NCBI RefSeq assembly: GCF_030406325.1 | Contig: NZ_JAUEQY010000005.1 | Coordinates: 62,001-126,000, forward strand | DNA length: 64,000 bases | Reading direction: 5' to 3' | Origin: Actinomadura sp. DC4 | Lineage (GTDB): Bacteria; Actinomycetota; Actinomycetes; Streptosporangiales; Streptosporangiaceae | Part shown: positions 40,209 to 48,146 of the stretch, piece by piece | How positions within the stretch are numbered: the stretch's first letter is position 1 | Layout: every line of letters begins with the position of its first letter | Made by a program: the position numbers and the translations under genes | Notes under the pieces: generated by a model | Told to the model about the DNA's origin: nothing | Databases searched by the model: none | The model's input: only the letters and a program-made list of their open reading frames with translations

Positions 40209-40691
40209 CTATCCCGTTCTCTTCCCGGGCAAGGTCACCGTCATCCGGGAGTCGGCCCCCTTCCCGTACTCGGGGTCGCCACCCCGGATCAGCACGGAGT
40301 GCTCGGTGACCGTGGCCCGATAGAGGCGGAAGAGCCCCTGAAGCTCCTCGACCGTGATGTGCTGCGACGCGGGCAGCCGCCCGTTGAAGACCGCGAGGGC
40401 CGAGGCGGAGGAATCAGCGGGCACCTTATGAGCGACCGCCGACATGTACACCGCCGACGCTCGCCCCACCTCCGACCGCGAGTCGTAGATCGTGATGCCC
40501 ACGGACGGTCGTACGGCGATGTTGCGTGAGTGGCGTGCGTCCGGTGAGGACACCCAGAGGAAGGTCGAGTCGTCCTCGGGCGTGAAGAAGACGGGGCTGA
40601 CCCACGGCACACCGGAGGCGTCCGCGGTGCCCAGCGCCATGTAGAGGTTGTCGGTGATCAGCGAGCGGGCGAGAGAGACGAGGTCAGCCAT
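40209..40691 (-). CDS. Pyridoxamine 5'-phosphate oxidase-family protein
   Basis: Product of 160 residues with a flavin split-barrel pattern (LYMALGTADASGVPWVSPVF, then FLWVSSPDARHSRNIAVRP). It probably binds FMN or F420; the substrate is unknown. The ATG at 40691 overlaps the end of the fusion gene by 8 bases, making it the third gene of the ArsR operon. Confidence 0.85.
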   Translation of the reverse strand: MADLVSLARSLITDNLYMALGTADASGVPWVSPVFFTPEDDSTFLWVSSPDARHSRNIAVRPSVGITIYDSRSEVGRASAVYMSAVAHKVPADSSASALAVFNGRLPASQHITVEELQGLFRLYRATVTEHSVLIRGGDPEYGKGADSRMTVTLPGKRTG

Positions 40692-41742
40692 CGTTGATCA
40701 CCCGGTACGTCAGGTGCGTGGCGGCGTCGGTGGACTCCGAGGACAGCAGCGACAGCCGCAGGGAGAGATCCGGAGGGAAGAGCGGCGTCCCGCCCCCGAA
40801 GACCACGGGCGCGACGTGGATCGACAGCAGGTCCACGAGGCCGGCCGAGAGAAAGCCCGAGGCCACGGACCCTCCTCCCATGATCACGACGTCCTTCGCG
40901 CCGGCGGCCTCGCGTGCCCGGGCCAATGCGGCGGCCAGGCCGTCGGTGACGAACGTGAACCGCGACGCCAGCCGCACCTCCGACGGCACCGAGTGCGTGA
41001 CCACGAAGACCGGCGGCGCGGAGTCCTGGCCCCGCGCCCCGCCATACCCCATCTCCGAGCTCCAGCCGCCCGGCGCGTCCACGATGTCGAACGTCCGCCG
41101 GCCCATGATCACGGCGCCCGTACGGTCGACGGTCCCCTGGAGGATCTCCTCGTCGCGCGGCGTAAGGCGGGAGATCGCCCACTCGTGGACAGCCTCACCG
41201 CCCACACCGAGGCCGTGAGAAAGGTCGACGCCGGGCGCGGCGACGAAACCGTCCAGCGACATCGAGATGTCGACCAGGACCGAACCCCCGCCGAGCAGCG
41301 ACTCCAGCTTCGCCATCGACTCCACGATGCCGCGCTCCATCCCGCTCGCCAGCGCCGTGTCGCGCGCCGCGACCGACGGGAACGCCGTGTGCCTCCGCAC
41401 CCGCGTACGGCCGCCCAGATCCTCATACGTCACGGACTCGACGCTCACGACGTCCGGCCAGCCCTCGTACTCGAAGGTCTGGATGATCCGCTCGTCCGGG
41501 ACGACGGTGTGGAAGACGCCACGGAAGCGGTGCTCCGCGCCGGAGTCCTCGCGGTGGACATAGCGGTACGAGCCGCCGGACCGCGCGTCGAACTCCAGGA
41601 CGGTCATCTCCACCCCGTGCGGCACGAGCCAGCGCGCGACCAGCGCGGGGTCGGTCCACGCACGGAACACGCGGGCCGGTGGGGCCGCGAACTCCCGTAC
41701 GACGTCGATGAACGGGCTGCCCGGGTCGGCTTTGACGATCAT
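40684..41742 (-). CDS. SRPBCC (AHSA1-like) - RibD/dihydrofolate-reductase-like fusion
   Basis: Product of 352 residues joining two families normally encoded separately. Residues 1-150 are an AHSA1-type SRPBCC domain (REFAAPPARVFRAWTDPALV, ending ESMAKLESLL). Residues 155-352 are a RibD C-terminal domain (VLVDISMSLDGFVAAPG, then VIMGRRTFD and VVIMGGGSVASGFLSAGLVD). The junction SLLGGGSVLVD fuses the usual end of one to the usual start of the other. The start at 41742 overlaps the ArsR stop. Confidence 0.88.
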   Translation of the reverse strand: MIVKADPGSPFIDVVREFAAPPARVFRAWTDPALVARWLVPHGVEMTVLEFDARSGGSYRYVHREDSGAEHRFRGVFHTVVPDERIIQTFEYEGWPDVVSVESVTYEDLGGRTRVRRHTAFPSVAARDTALASGMERGIVESMAKLESLLGGGSVLVDISMSLDGFVAAPGVDLSHGLGVGGEAVHEWAISRLTPRDEEILQGTVDRTGAVIMGRRTFDIVDAPGGWSSEMGYGGARGQDSAPPVFVVTHSVPSEVRLASRFTFVTDGLAAALARAREAAGAKDVVIMGGGSVASGFLSAGLVDLLSIHVAPVVFGGGTPLFPPDLSLRLSLLSSESTDAATHLTYRVINDG

Positions 41743-42086
41743 TGGTCCCTCATCTCGTCCAGTACGGCGTCGAGCCGGCGGAAGCGGCTCTCGGTCTCCA
41801 GCCGATAGGTGTCGATCCAGCTCGTGAGCGTCTCCAGCGCGGCCGGGTCCAGGTGGCAGGGGCGGCGCTGGCCGTCGCGGCTTCGTGTGATCAGGCCGGC
41901 CGCCTCCAGCACCTGGATGTGCCGCGACACGGCCTGCTTGGTGATCGAAAACGGCTCGGCCAGCTCGTTCACCGTCGCCTCGCCGCGGGACAGGCGCGCG
42001 ACGAGCGCCCGTCGTACGGGGTCGGCCAGCGCTGCGAACGCCCGGTCCAGCCGTTCATCTGCGTCGTCAACGGACACCTTTATCAA
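41739..42086 (-). CDS. ArsR-family transcriptional regulator
   Basis: Product of 115 residues with a winged HTH (ALADPVRRALVARLSRGEAT, then ITKQAVSRHIQVLEAAGLIT). It belongs to the group that pairs with AHSA1/SRPBCC genes. TTG at 42086 or GTG at 42077 could start it; neither has a ribosome site, so a leaderless transcript is possible. The direct repeat at 42078-42103 overlaps the 5' end. Confidence 0.88.
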   Translation of the reverse strand: MIKVSVDDADERLDRAFAALADPVRRALVARLSRGEATVNELAEPFSITKQAVSRHIQVLEAAGLITRSRDGQRRPCHLDPAALETLTSWIDTYRLETESRFRRLDAVLDEMRDQ

Positions 42087-42103
42087 CCAATCGCTTTATC
42101 AAC
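42078..42103. promoter_or_regulatory. Direct repeat at the arsR start
   Basis: CTTTATCAAC occurs at 42078-42087 and again at 42094-42103 (16-base period), in an AT-rich patch unlike the surroundings. It is a likely promoter/operator of the ArsR operon. Confidence 0.55.
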
Positions 42104-42314
42104 GAGTAGGTTGACCATATCCGCGAGCGAGAACCTCGTCAAGGAGAGCGCCGGAGCTTCGCTCATCTGCGACAACGGCGAGAGATTTAGGCGACGATGT
42201 TCCCAGGGTCATCGTTCGCTGATCCTCAAGTACGAGCCGGTACGAGCGTTTCATCGAGGCCGCGGCCGGTGAAGTCGTCCCATTGCGCAGCTTGTTACCA
42301 AGGAGGAGAGACCG

Positions 42315-42863
42315 CTGGCGAGCATCGCCATTGACTTGCACGACGCTGACGGCGACGAGGCCGCTCGGCGTATCGACGAGTACAGCGACCTCTACACGGA
42401 GGTCCACGCCGATCCGCCGTACTCCTGGGGAGAGGAGTACACCGACCTGTTCCGCCGGCGTTTCGAGACGCAGCGGCAGCAGGCGGGGTTCGCGCTCGTC
42501 GAGGCCAGGACCACCGGCACGCTGATCGGGTTGGGCTTCGGCGTGACGCTCACGCCGTCGACCTCCTGGTGGCAAAACCTCCTGAGCCCGTTGCCGCTCG
42601 ACCTCACCGAGGAGCGGGACGGCCGCACATGGGCGCTGGCCGACCTGATCGTCCATCCCCGCTGGCGGCGACTGCATCTCGCCGAGGCCGTCCACGACCG
42701 GCTGCTCCGCGACCGGCCCGAAGAGCGCGCCACCCTCACCGTGCTCCCCGCCGCGTCCGCCGCTCAGGCCGCCGCGGCCAAGTGGGGCTGGGAGAGACTC
42801 GGGCAGAAGCGCAACCCGCTGCCCGGTGCGCCGATCTTCGATGTGATGTTGAAGACGCTGTAA
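42315..42863 (+). CDS. GNAT-like acetyltransferase, possible CTG start
   Basis: About 182 residues (LASIAIDLHDADGDEAARRI at the start). The core (TWALADLIVHPRWRRLHLAE, then ATLTVLPAASAAQAAAAKWG) follows the GNAT pattern. A very strong ribosome site AGGAGGAG at 42301-42308 points to the CTG at 42315; the next ordinary start, TTG at 42336, is 27 bases away and has none. The 228-base gap to arsR holds divergent promoters only. Confidence 0.75.
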   Translation: MASIAIDLHDADGDEAARRIDEYSDLYTEVHADPPYSWGEEYTDLFRRRFETQRQQAGFALVEARTTGTLIGLGFGVTLTPSTSWWQNLLSPLPLDLTEERDGRTWALADLIVHPRWRRLHLAEAVHDRLLRDRPEERATLTVLPAASAAQAAAAKWGWERLGQKRNPLPGAPIFDVMLKTL

Positions 42864-42932
42864 CGGGCCATGTCAGGAATTCGCCTTGCGTGTTGGGCGT
42901 TCGTACCACCATTGACGGGCTAGGGAGGATTC

Positions 42933-43832
42933 GTGGCGGACCATACGCAGCTGTACACGTTGGCCGAGGAGATTCCCGAGCTGGAACGCCCGGTACTGCT
43001 CTACTACCTGGACGGATTCATGGATGCCGGGGGCGCCGGACGCCTCGCCACCGAGCATCTGGCGGACACCATGAACCCTCGTACGGTGGCCACCTTCGAC
43101 ATCGACTCATTGATCGACTACCGGTCCCGCCGGCCGCCGATGATCTTCGACACCAACCAGTGGATCGAGTACAAGACGCCCGAGCTGAAGGTCCAGGCGT
43201 GTGAGGACGCGGTCGGTGTGCCGTTCCTCGTCATGACCGGGCCGGAGCCGGACCGGTCGTGGGAGGCGTTCACCGCCGCGGTGATGTCGCTGATCGACCG
43301 GCTCGACGTGAGCCTGTCGGTCGGGCTGCACGGCATCCCGATGGCCGTGCCGCACACCCGCGAGACCGAGCTGACGCCGCACGGCAACCGGCCGGACCTC
43401 CTCGGCGAGAGCCCGTCGTGGATCAGCCGCGTCGAGGTTCCGGGCAGCGCCACCGGTCTCCTGGAGTACCGCCTGGGCAACGCGGGCAAGGACGCGATCG
43501 GCTTCACCGCCCACGTCCCGCACTACCTGGCTCAGGCGGAGTACCCCGCCGCCGCGATCGCGCTGCTCAACGGCATCACCGCCGCCACCGGCCTGGCGTT
43601 CCGTACGGCCGAGCTGGAAGAGGCCGGCGGGCTGGCCCGGAAGCAGATCGATGACCAGGTCGCCGCCTCCGACGAGATCGCCGAGGCCGTACGCGGCCTG
43701 GAGGCGAGGTTCGACGCGGTCGCGGAGGCGTCGAGCACGAGTCTGCCGCTGGCCGGACCGGGCGCACGGATGCCCGACGGCGACGAGATCGCGGCCGAGT
43801 TCGAGCGGTTCCTCGCCGAACAAGACGAATAG
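42933..43832 (+). CDS. PAC2-family (proteasome assembly chaperone-like) protein
   Basis: Product of 299 residues with the PAC2 fold pattern (PVLLYYLDGFMDAGGAGRLA, then LSVGLHGIPMAVPHTRETEL). The family is widespread in actinobacteria that have proteasomes, but its biochemical role is unsettled. GTG at 42933 after GGGAGGA. A terminator hairpin follows. Confidence 0.9.
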   Translation: MADHTQLYTLAEEIPELERPVLLYYLDGFMDAGGAGRLATEHLADTMNPRTVATFDIDSLIDYRSRRPPMIFDTNQWIEYKTPELKVQACEDAVGVPFLVMTGPEPDRSWEAFTAAVMSLIDRLDVSLSVGLHGIPMAVPHTRETELTPHGNRPDLLGESPSWISRVEVPGSATGLLEYRLGNAGKDAIGFTAHVPHYLAQAEYPAAAIALLNGITAATGLAFRTAELEEAGGLARKQIDDQVAASDEIAEAVRGLEARFDAVAEASSTSLPLAGPGARMPDGDEIAAEFERFLAEQDE

Positions 43833-43840
43833 AGAGTGAA

Positions 43841-43869
43841 GGGTCCGGCGCCCCCGACTCGCCGGACCC
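43841..43869. terminator. Convergent terminator
   Basis: Stem GGGTCCGGCG/CGCCGGACCC with a loop of about nine bases, between the PAC2 and lipoprotein stops. No T-run. Confidence 0.6.
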
Positions 43870-43873
43870 CGCC

Positions 43874-44269
43874 TCAGCCCTGGCAGGCCGACTTGAGCTC
43901 TATGCCGGCGTTCGTCAGCTTCGAGACGTCCGGCATCTGGGGGGTCGTGCTGCCGCTCGTGGCGATGCTCTTCACCTGCTGACCGAGGGACTCCAGCGCG
44001 CTCGCGGCGTCGTTCGCGGCCTTCTCCACCTTGTCATCGCCGGAGTCCTTGCCCTCCTGGCGCATGGTGTTCGCGCCGGCGGAGTAGGTCTCGGCGAGAC
44101 CGCTCGGGTCGCTGACCTGCGTCATGCCCTTCTGGCTGACGTCCGTGATGGTCTTCTGCAGCTTGTCGCAGGCCGCCTTCTTGTCCTGGCTGCCGCACGC
44201 GGCGACCGACAGTGCCAGGGCAGCGGTGATGGCACACGTCCCGGCGATCCGCACGGCTGGTATACGCAC
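43874..44269 (-). CDS. Small lipoprotein
   Basis: Product of 131 residues. A signal peptide with lipobox ALSVAACGS predicts lipid attachment at Cys25. The mature part is a helical, Lys/Asp/Ser-rich domain with one further cysteine near each end (KKAACDKLQ, ELKSACQG), possibly a disulfide. Function unknown. GTG start at 44269. Confidence 0.8.
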   Translation of the reverse strand: MRIPAVRIAGTCAITAALALSVAACGSQDKKAACDKLQKTITDVSQKGMTQVSDPSGLAETYSAGANTMRQEGKDSGDDKVEKAANDAASALESLGQQVKSIATSGSTTPQMPDVSKLTNAGIELKSACQG

Positions 44270-44381
44270 TGAACTCGACTCCTCGGATGAAAACGCGGGC
44301 CGGCAGAGGGCCTCGATCGGGCCCGCCTGATCGGGTTGAACACTTTCGACACCGCAGGCGTCTCAGTGGTTCCCTTTTCTC

Positions 44382-44690
44382 TCAGGAAATCGAACGGCGT
44401 ACGTCGCCGGCGATCCGCGCGGCCGTACCGGCCGGATCGGTCACCGCGTGCCGCCGGCCACAGCCCCACTCGAAGAAACCGGCGTCGACGAGTATCCACA
44501 GCCTGGGGGCGTAGCGACGGCGTCGTACGGACAGGGCGGGCTTGGCGTCGCTCATGCCGACATCGAGTCCCTGTTTGGCGAGTTCTCTGCACAGCGCGGC
44601 GAGTAACCGGACTTCTTCGGTCTGTTCGATGCCTCGCGCGTCGCCCACAAGGACAGCATCGCGCCGGTGGCTTGCCACCGCGACGCCCAC
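44382..44690 (-). CDS. Small actinobacterial hypothetical protein (FFEW type)
   Basis: Up to 102 residues: EEVRLLAALCRELAKQGLDV, LWILVDAGFFEWGCGRRHAV and a final DPAGTAARIAGDVRRS. This pattern recurs in Thermomonosporaceae-like genomes beside HTH or DUF5919 genes; function unknown. GTG at 44690 or, better matching the family start, GTG at 44648. It is divergent from the DUF5919 gene. Confidence 0.65.
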   Translation of the reverse strand: MGVAVASHRRDAVLVGDARGIEQTEEVRLLAALCRELAKQGLDVGMSDAKPALSVRRRRYAPRLWILVDAGFFEWGCGRRHAVTDPAGTAARIAGDVRRSIS

Positions 44691-44799
44691 GGCGAGGCAT
44701 CTTCAACGTGAATGTCTACTCTTCGTCTCTAGTTGGTCTCGCTGAGTAATGGATTGTCGCTATTCTTGACTTCGCACTCGTGACCAGAAAGGCCGGACG

Positions 44800-45636
44800 G
44801 TGTCAGCTCAGCCGATCCTGCTCCAAATCCTCCTGCGGCAGCGGCAGTGGCACCGCTACGGACTCTTCCGCGCCGCGTACGACGACGCCGCCCGCCAGGT
44901 CGACCGCGGTCTCGTGGGGACGGCGCCCAGCCGGGCGCAGTTGCACCGCTGGACCTCCGGCGAGCTGAAACGGCTGCCCTACACCGACCACTGCCGGGTC
45001 TTGGAGATCATGTTTCCCGGCTGGACCGCCGACGAGCTGTTCGGGCCCTGCCCGCCGGACGTCCTGGCCGGTACGACCTCCCGCCCACGCGAGGGGCCGT
45101 TCGCCGATCTGGTGGCGGTCTTCCCGACCCGTGCCGACTTCACGTACGCGATGCCGCCGCACGCCCTGTTCGACGGCGCGAGCGACATCCGGGCCGCGGG
45201 CCTGTCGCTCAACCTGATCTGCCAGCAGTACCCCGACCAGCGCCTGCACCGTCTCATCGAGGGCGGCGCGGAGCTGCGGTGCCTGTTCCTCGACCCGGAC
45301 GGCGATGCCATCCAGGCGCGCGAGCGCGAAGAGGGCTACACCGACCATCACCTGGTCATGCTGACCAAGCTGAACATCGAGGTGCTCTCACGGCTGCGCG
45401 ACCGGCTGCCGTCCGAGGCGCGCGACCGGCTCTCGATCGCGGTGTACGACGAGACGATCCGGTTCGGCATCGTGCTGGTCGACAGCGAGACCTGTGTCCT
45501 GCAGCCGTACCTCCCGCACGCGCGGGGGGTCGACTCGCCGACGTTCGTGGTTCGCAAGTGCTCAAGGAGCCCTGGTCTTTACAGCACATTCGAGCGGATC
45601 TATACCGAATTATGCGAACGGAGCCGACCGATATGA
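44800..45636 (+). CDS. DUF5919 protein with N-terminal HTH-like domain
   Basis: Product of 278 residues. The N-terminus (RRQRWHRYGLF-like helices, then RAQLHRWTSGELKRLPYTDH) looks like a DNA-binding domain; the C-terminal two-thirds match the DUF5919 type (ELRCLFLDPDGDAIQARERE, IRFGIVLVDSETCVLQPYLP). Probably a regulator. GTG at 44800. The stop overlaps the next ATG (ATGA), coupling it to the phosphatase gene. Confidence 0.78.
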   Translation: MSAQPILLQILLRQRQWHRYGLFRAAYDDAARQVDRGLVGTAPSRAQLHRWTSGELKRLPYTDHCRVLEIMFPGWTADELFGPCPPDVLAGTTSRPREGPFADLVAVFPTRADFTYAMPPHALFDGASDIRAAGLSLNLICQQYPDQRLHRLIEGGAELRCLFLDPDGDAIQAREREEGYTDHHLVMLTKLNIEVLSRLRDRLPSEARDRLSIAVYDETIRFGIVLVDSETCVLQPYLPHARGVDSPTFVVRKCSRSPGLYSTFERIYTELCERSRPI

Positions 45637-46454
45637 CGGCCGCGCCTGGAGCTCTGCTTCCGGCCGCGATCGAGGCAGTCGCCATCGCCAACGAACTCAT
45701 CCGCTCCCGGTTGCCCGGCTTCCTGACGGCCAAGGGCGACCGCGACATGGCCAGCGAGCTCGACTTCGCCGTCGAGCGATCCCTCCGCGCCCACCTGCGC
45801 GAACGTACACCGGGCGTGGCGGTGCTCGGCGAGGAGGAAGGGGTCAGCGGCGACCCGGACAGCGAGTTACTGTGGGCGCTCGACCCGATCGACGGTACGG
45901 CCAACCTCGTCCACGGCATGCCGCTGACCGGCGTCTCCCTTGGCCTGCTGTACGCCGGGCGCCCGGTGCTGGGCGTCATCGACCTGCCCTTTCTGGGCGC
46001 TCGCTACTGGGCGGTCGAGCACGCCGGCGCGTACGTCGGCGACCGCCGGATCGCGGCGAGCCGCACCGCCGACCTGCGCGACGCGGTGGTGGCGCTCGGC
46101 GACTACGCCGTCGGCGTCGACGCGGACGATAAGAACCATCTGCGCCTCGCCCTGACCGGGCGCCTGGCGGGCCGCGCCCAGCGGGTCCGCATGCTCGGGT
46201 CGGCCGCCATCGACCTCGCCTGGGTGGCGGAGGGCAAGCTGGACGCGAGCATGACGATGTCCAACAAGCCCTGGGACACGGCGGCGGGCGTCATCATCGC
46301 CCGCGAGGCCGGCGTGGTGGTCATCGACCAGGACGGCTCGGACCACACGTCGTCGTCGGTCGCGACGATCGCCGCCGCACCCGGCATCGTCGAGGAGCTC
46401 CTCGCCCTGCTCGCCTGGACCCAGGAGGAGGTCGAATACCGCCGCGGCGCCTGA
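45633..46454 (+). CDS. Inositol monophosphatase-family phosphatase
   Basis: Product of 273 residues. The metal-binding motifs are LGEEEGV (motif with Glu), WALDPIDGTANLVHGMPLTG (DPIDGT) and NKPWDTAAGVIIAREAGVVV (WD-AAG). It dephosphorylates inositol phosphates, histidinol phosphate or related compounds; the substrate is not set by sequence. The ATG at 45633 overlaps the DUF5919 stop; an ATG at 45612 is an alternative. Confidence 0.9.
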   Translation: MTAAPGALLPAAIEAVAIANELIRSRLPGFLTAKGDRDMASELDFAVERSLRAHLRERTPGVAVLGEEEGVSGDPDSELLWALDPIDGTANLVHGMPLTGVSLGLLYAGRPVLGVIDLPFLGARYWAVEHAGAYVGDRRIAASRTADLRDAVVALGDYAVGVDADDKNHLRLALTGRLAGRAQRVRMLGSAAIDLAWVAEGKLDASMTMSNKPWDTAAGVIIAREAGVVVIDQDGSDHTSSSVATIAAAPGIVEELLALLAWTQEEVEYRRGA

Positions 46455-46464
46455 GGCGGCCAGG

Positions 46465-47367
46465 TCAGAGGGTGTTCTCCCCTGCGGAGCCGAACGCCTC
46501 CAGCGTGGACTGGTGCGGCCGGTCGAGGACGGCCTCCGACTCGTCGACGAGGCCGGTCAGGCGGTCCACCTCGGCGTCGGTCAGCTCCTCGGCGACCACG
46601 GTCGCGCCGACGTTGGCGCGCAAGTGGTCGGGGTCGGCCGTGCCGGGAATGACGACCATGGCCGGCGAACGGCGCAGCAGCCAGGCCAGCGCGACCTGGG
46701 CCGGCGTCGCGCCGAGGCGCTCCGCGGGGCCTGTCAACGCGTCGTGGCCGCCGAGCCGCCCGGCGGCCAGCGGATAGTAGGGAACGAACATGATGCCCTG
46801 CGCCTCGCAGTCGGCGAGGACCTGGACTCCACTGCGGTCGAGCAGGTTGAAGCGGTTCTGCACGGCCGCGATCGGCGTCATCCTCTGCGCGCGGGCCAGC
46901 ATCTCCGGCGACGCGCCGGACAGCCCGATGTGGCGGATGAGCCCCTGGTCACGCAACTCGACGAGCACGCCGAGCGAATCTTCCAGCGGCACGTCGCTCC
47001 GCGCTCTCGGGCCGTCGCCGCCGAGCCGCAGGTAGGTCAGCTCGCTCGCCTCCGTCCCCATGTCGGTCAGCGCCTCGTGGACCTGCCGGCGGACGGTGTC
47101 CGGGTGGCCGGTGATGATCCACGACCGGTCCGGGCCGCGACCGGCGCCGACCTTGTTGCCGACGATGACTCCTTCGGGGAACGGCCGCAGCGCCTCTCCG
47201 ATGAGGCGGTTCACCGTACGCGGCCCGTACGCGTTCGCGGTGTCGAAGAACGTGACCCCCAGGTCGACCGCCAGGCGCAGCACCTTCCGCGCCGACTCGG
47301 GGTCGTCCGGCGGTCCCCAGACGTTCGGCCCGGCGAGCTGCATGGCGCCGTATCCGAGACGGTTCAT
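46465..47367 (-). CDS. Aldo/keto reductase
   Basis: Product of 300 residues, (beta/alpha)8 NADPH-dependent oxidoreductase. Active-site tyrosine in FFDTANAYGP, then GNKVG, IGLSGAS and VVIPGTADPDHLRANV. ATG at 47367 after GGGAGAAGCC. Its end lies 10 bases from the IMPase stop. Divergent from a TetR gene, which probably regulates it. Confidence 0.9.
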   Translation of the reverse strand: MNRLGYGAMQLAGPNVWGPPDDPESARKVLRLAVDLGVTFFDTANAYGPRTVNRLIGEALRPFPEGVIVGNKVGAGRGPDRSWIITGHPDTVRRQVHEALTDMGTEASELTYLRLGGDGPRARSDVPLEDSLGVLVELRDQGLIRHIGLSGASPEMLARAQRMTPIAAVQNRFNLLDRSGVQVLADCEAQGIMFVPYYPLAAGRLGGHDALTGPAERLGATPAQVALAWLLRRSPAMVVIPGTADPDHLRANVGATVVAEELTDAEVDRLTGLVDESEAVLDRPHQSTLEAFGSAGENTL

Positions 47368-47385
47368 GTGGCTTCTCCCTCGGTG

Positions 47386-47432
47386 TATCACTGCCACGCA
47401 AAAGTGCGTAGCACTGGATGTACCAGTGATAC
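47386..47432. promoter_or_regulatory. Operator between AKR and TetR genes
   Basis: CACTGG-ATGTA-CCAGTG at 47413-47429 is a 6-bp-arm palindrome. Its right half extends to CAGTGATA (47425-47432), repeated in inverse as TATCACTG at 47386-47393. Probable TetR-binding sites for both divergent genes. Confidence 0.65.
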
Positions 47433-47456
47433 GCCGAATGTCGTAGCATTGCAACC

Positions 47457-48143
47457 GTGGACGAAGCGAAGCGGCGGCAGATCCTCGAGGTGGCGGCCGG
47501 CATCCTGGAGCGGGACGGGGCCAAGGCGCTCTCGACCCGCTCGGTCGCCGCGGCGGCCGGCATCCGCGCGGCCTCGCTCTACCAGCTCTTCGGCGACAAG
47601 GACGGCCTGCTCGCGGCGCTGGCCATCCACGCCTTCGACCTCTACCTGGCCGAGAAGCACGATCTGGCGCAGACCGACGACCCGGTCGGCGACCTGCGGC
47701 GCGGCTGGGACGTCCATGTCGACTTCGGCCTGCGCCACCCGGCCTTCTACCTGCTGATGTACGGCACGGACCGCCCCGGCCGCCGCCCGCCCGCCGCCGA
47801 CGAAGCCCGCGATCTCCTGCTGAGGTTCTTCGACCGCGTCGCGGCCGCGGGCCGCCTGAGGGTGCCGTCCGCCGTGGCCGCCCAGCTCACCCTGGCCGCC
47901 GTCACCGGCGTCACGCTGTCGCTGGTCGGCGCTCCGGCCGAGAGCCGCGACCCGGAGATCTCCGTGAGGATGCGCGACACCCTCATCGACTCCCTCACCA
48001 CCGGCCCGCCCCCGGCCGCCGACCCCGGGCTGGCCTCCCGGGCCCTGGCCCTGGACGCCGCCCTCACCACCGCGGACGAGGTCGCCCTCCGCCCGACGGA
48101 GACGGCCCTACTCCGCGACTGGCTCCATCGGCTCGCCCGCTAG
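47457..48143 (+). CDS. TetR-family regulator
   Basis: Product of 228 residues. The HTH is AKALSTRSVAAAAGIRAASL; the C-terminal domain (DVHVDFGLRHPAFYLLMYGT) is the common WHG-type ligand domain. GTG at 47457, no clear ribosome site. Divergent from the aldo/keto reductase. Confidence 0.9.
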   Translation: MDEAKRRQILEVAAGILERDGAKALSTRSVAAAAGIRAASLYQLFGDKDGLLAALAIHAFDLYLAEKHDLAQTDDPVGDLRRGWDVHVDFGLRHPAFYLLMYGTDRPGRRPPAADEARDLLLRFFDRVAAAGRLRVPSAVAAQLTLAAVTGVTLSLVGAPAESRDPEISVRMRDTLIDSLTTGPPPAADPGLASRALALDAALTTADEVALRPTETALLRDWLHRLAR

Positions 48144-48146
48144 GCC

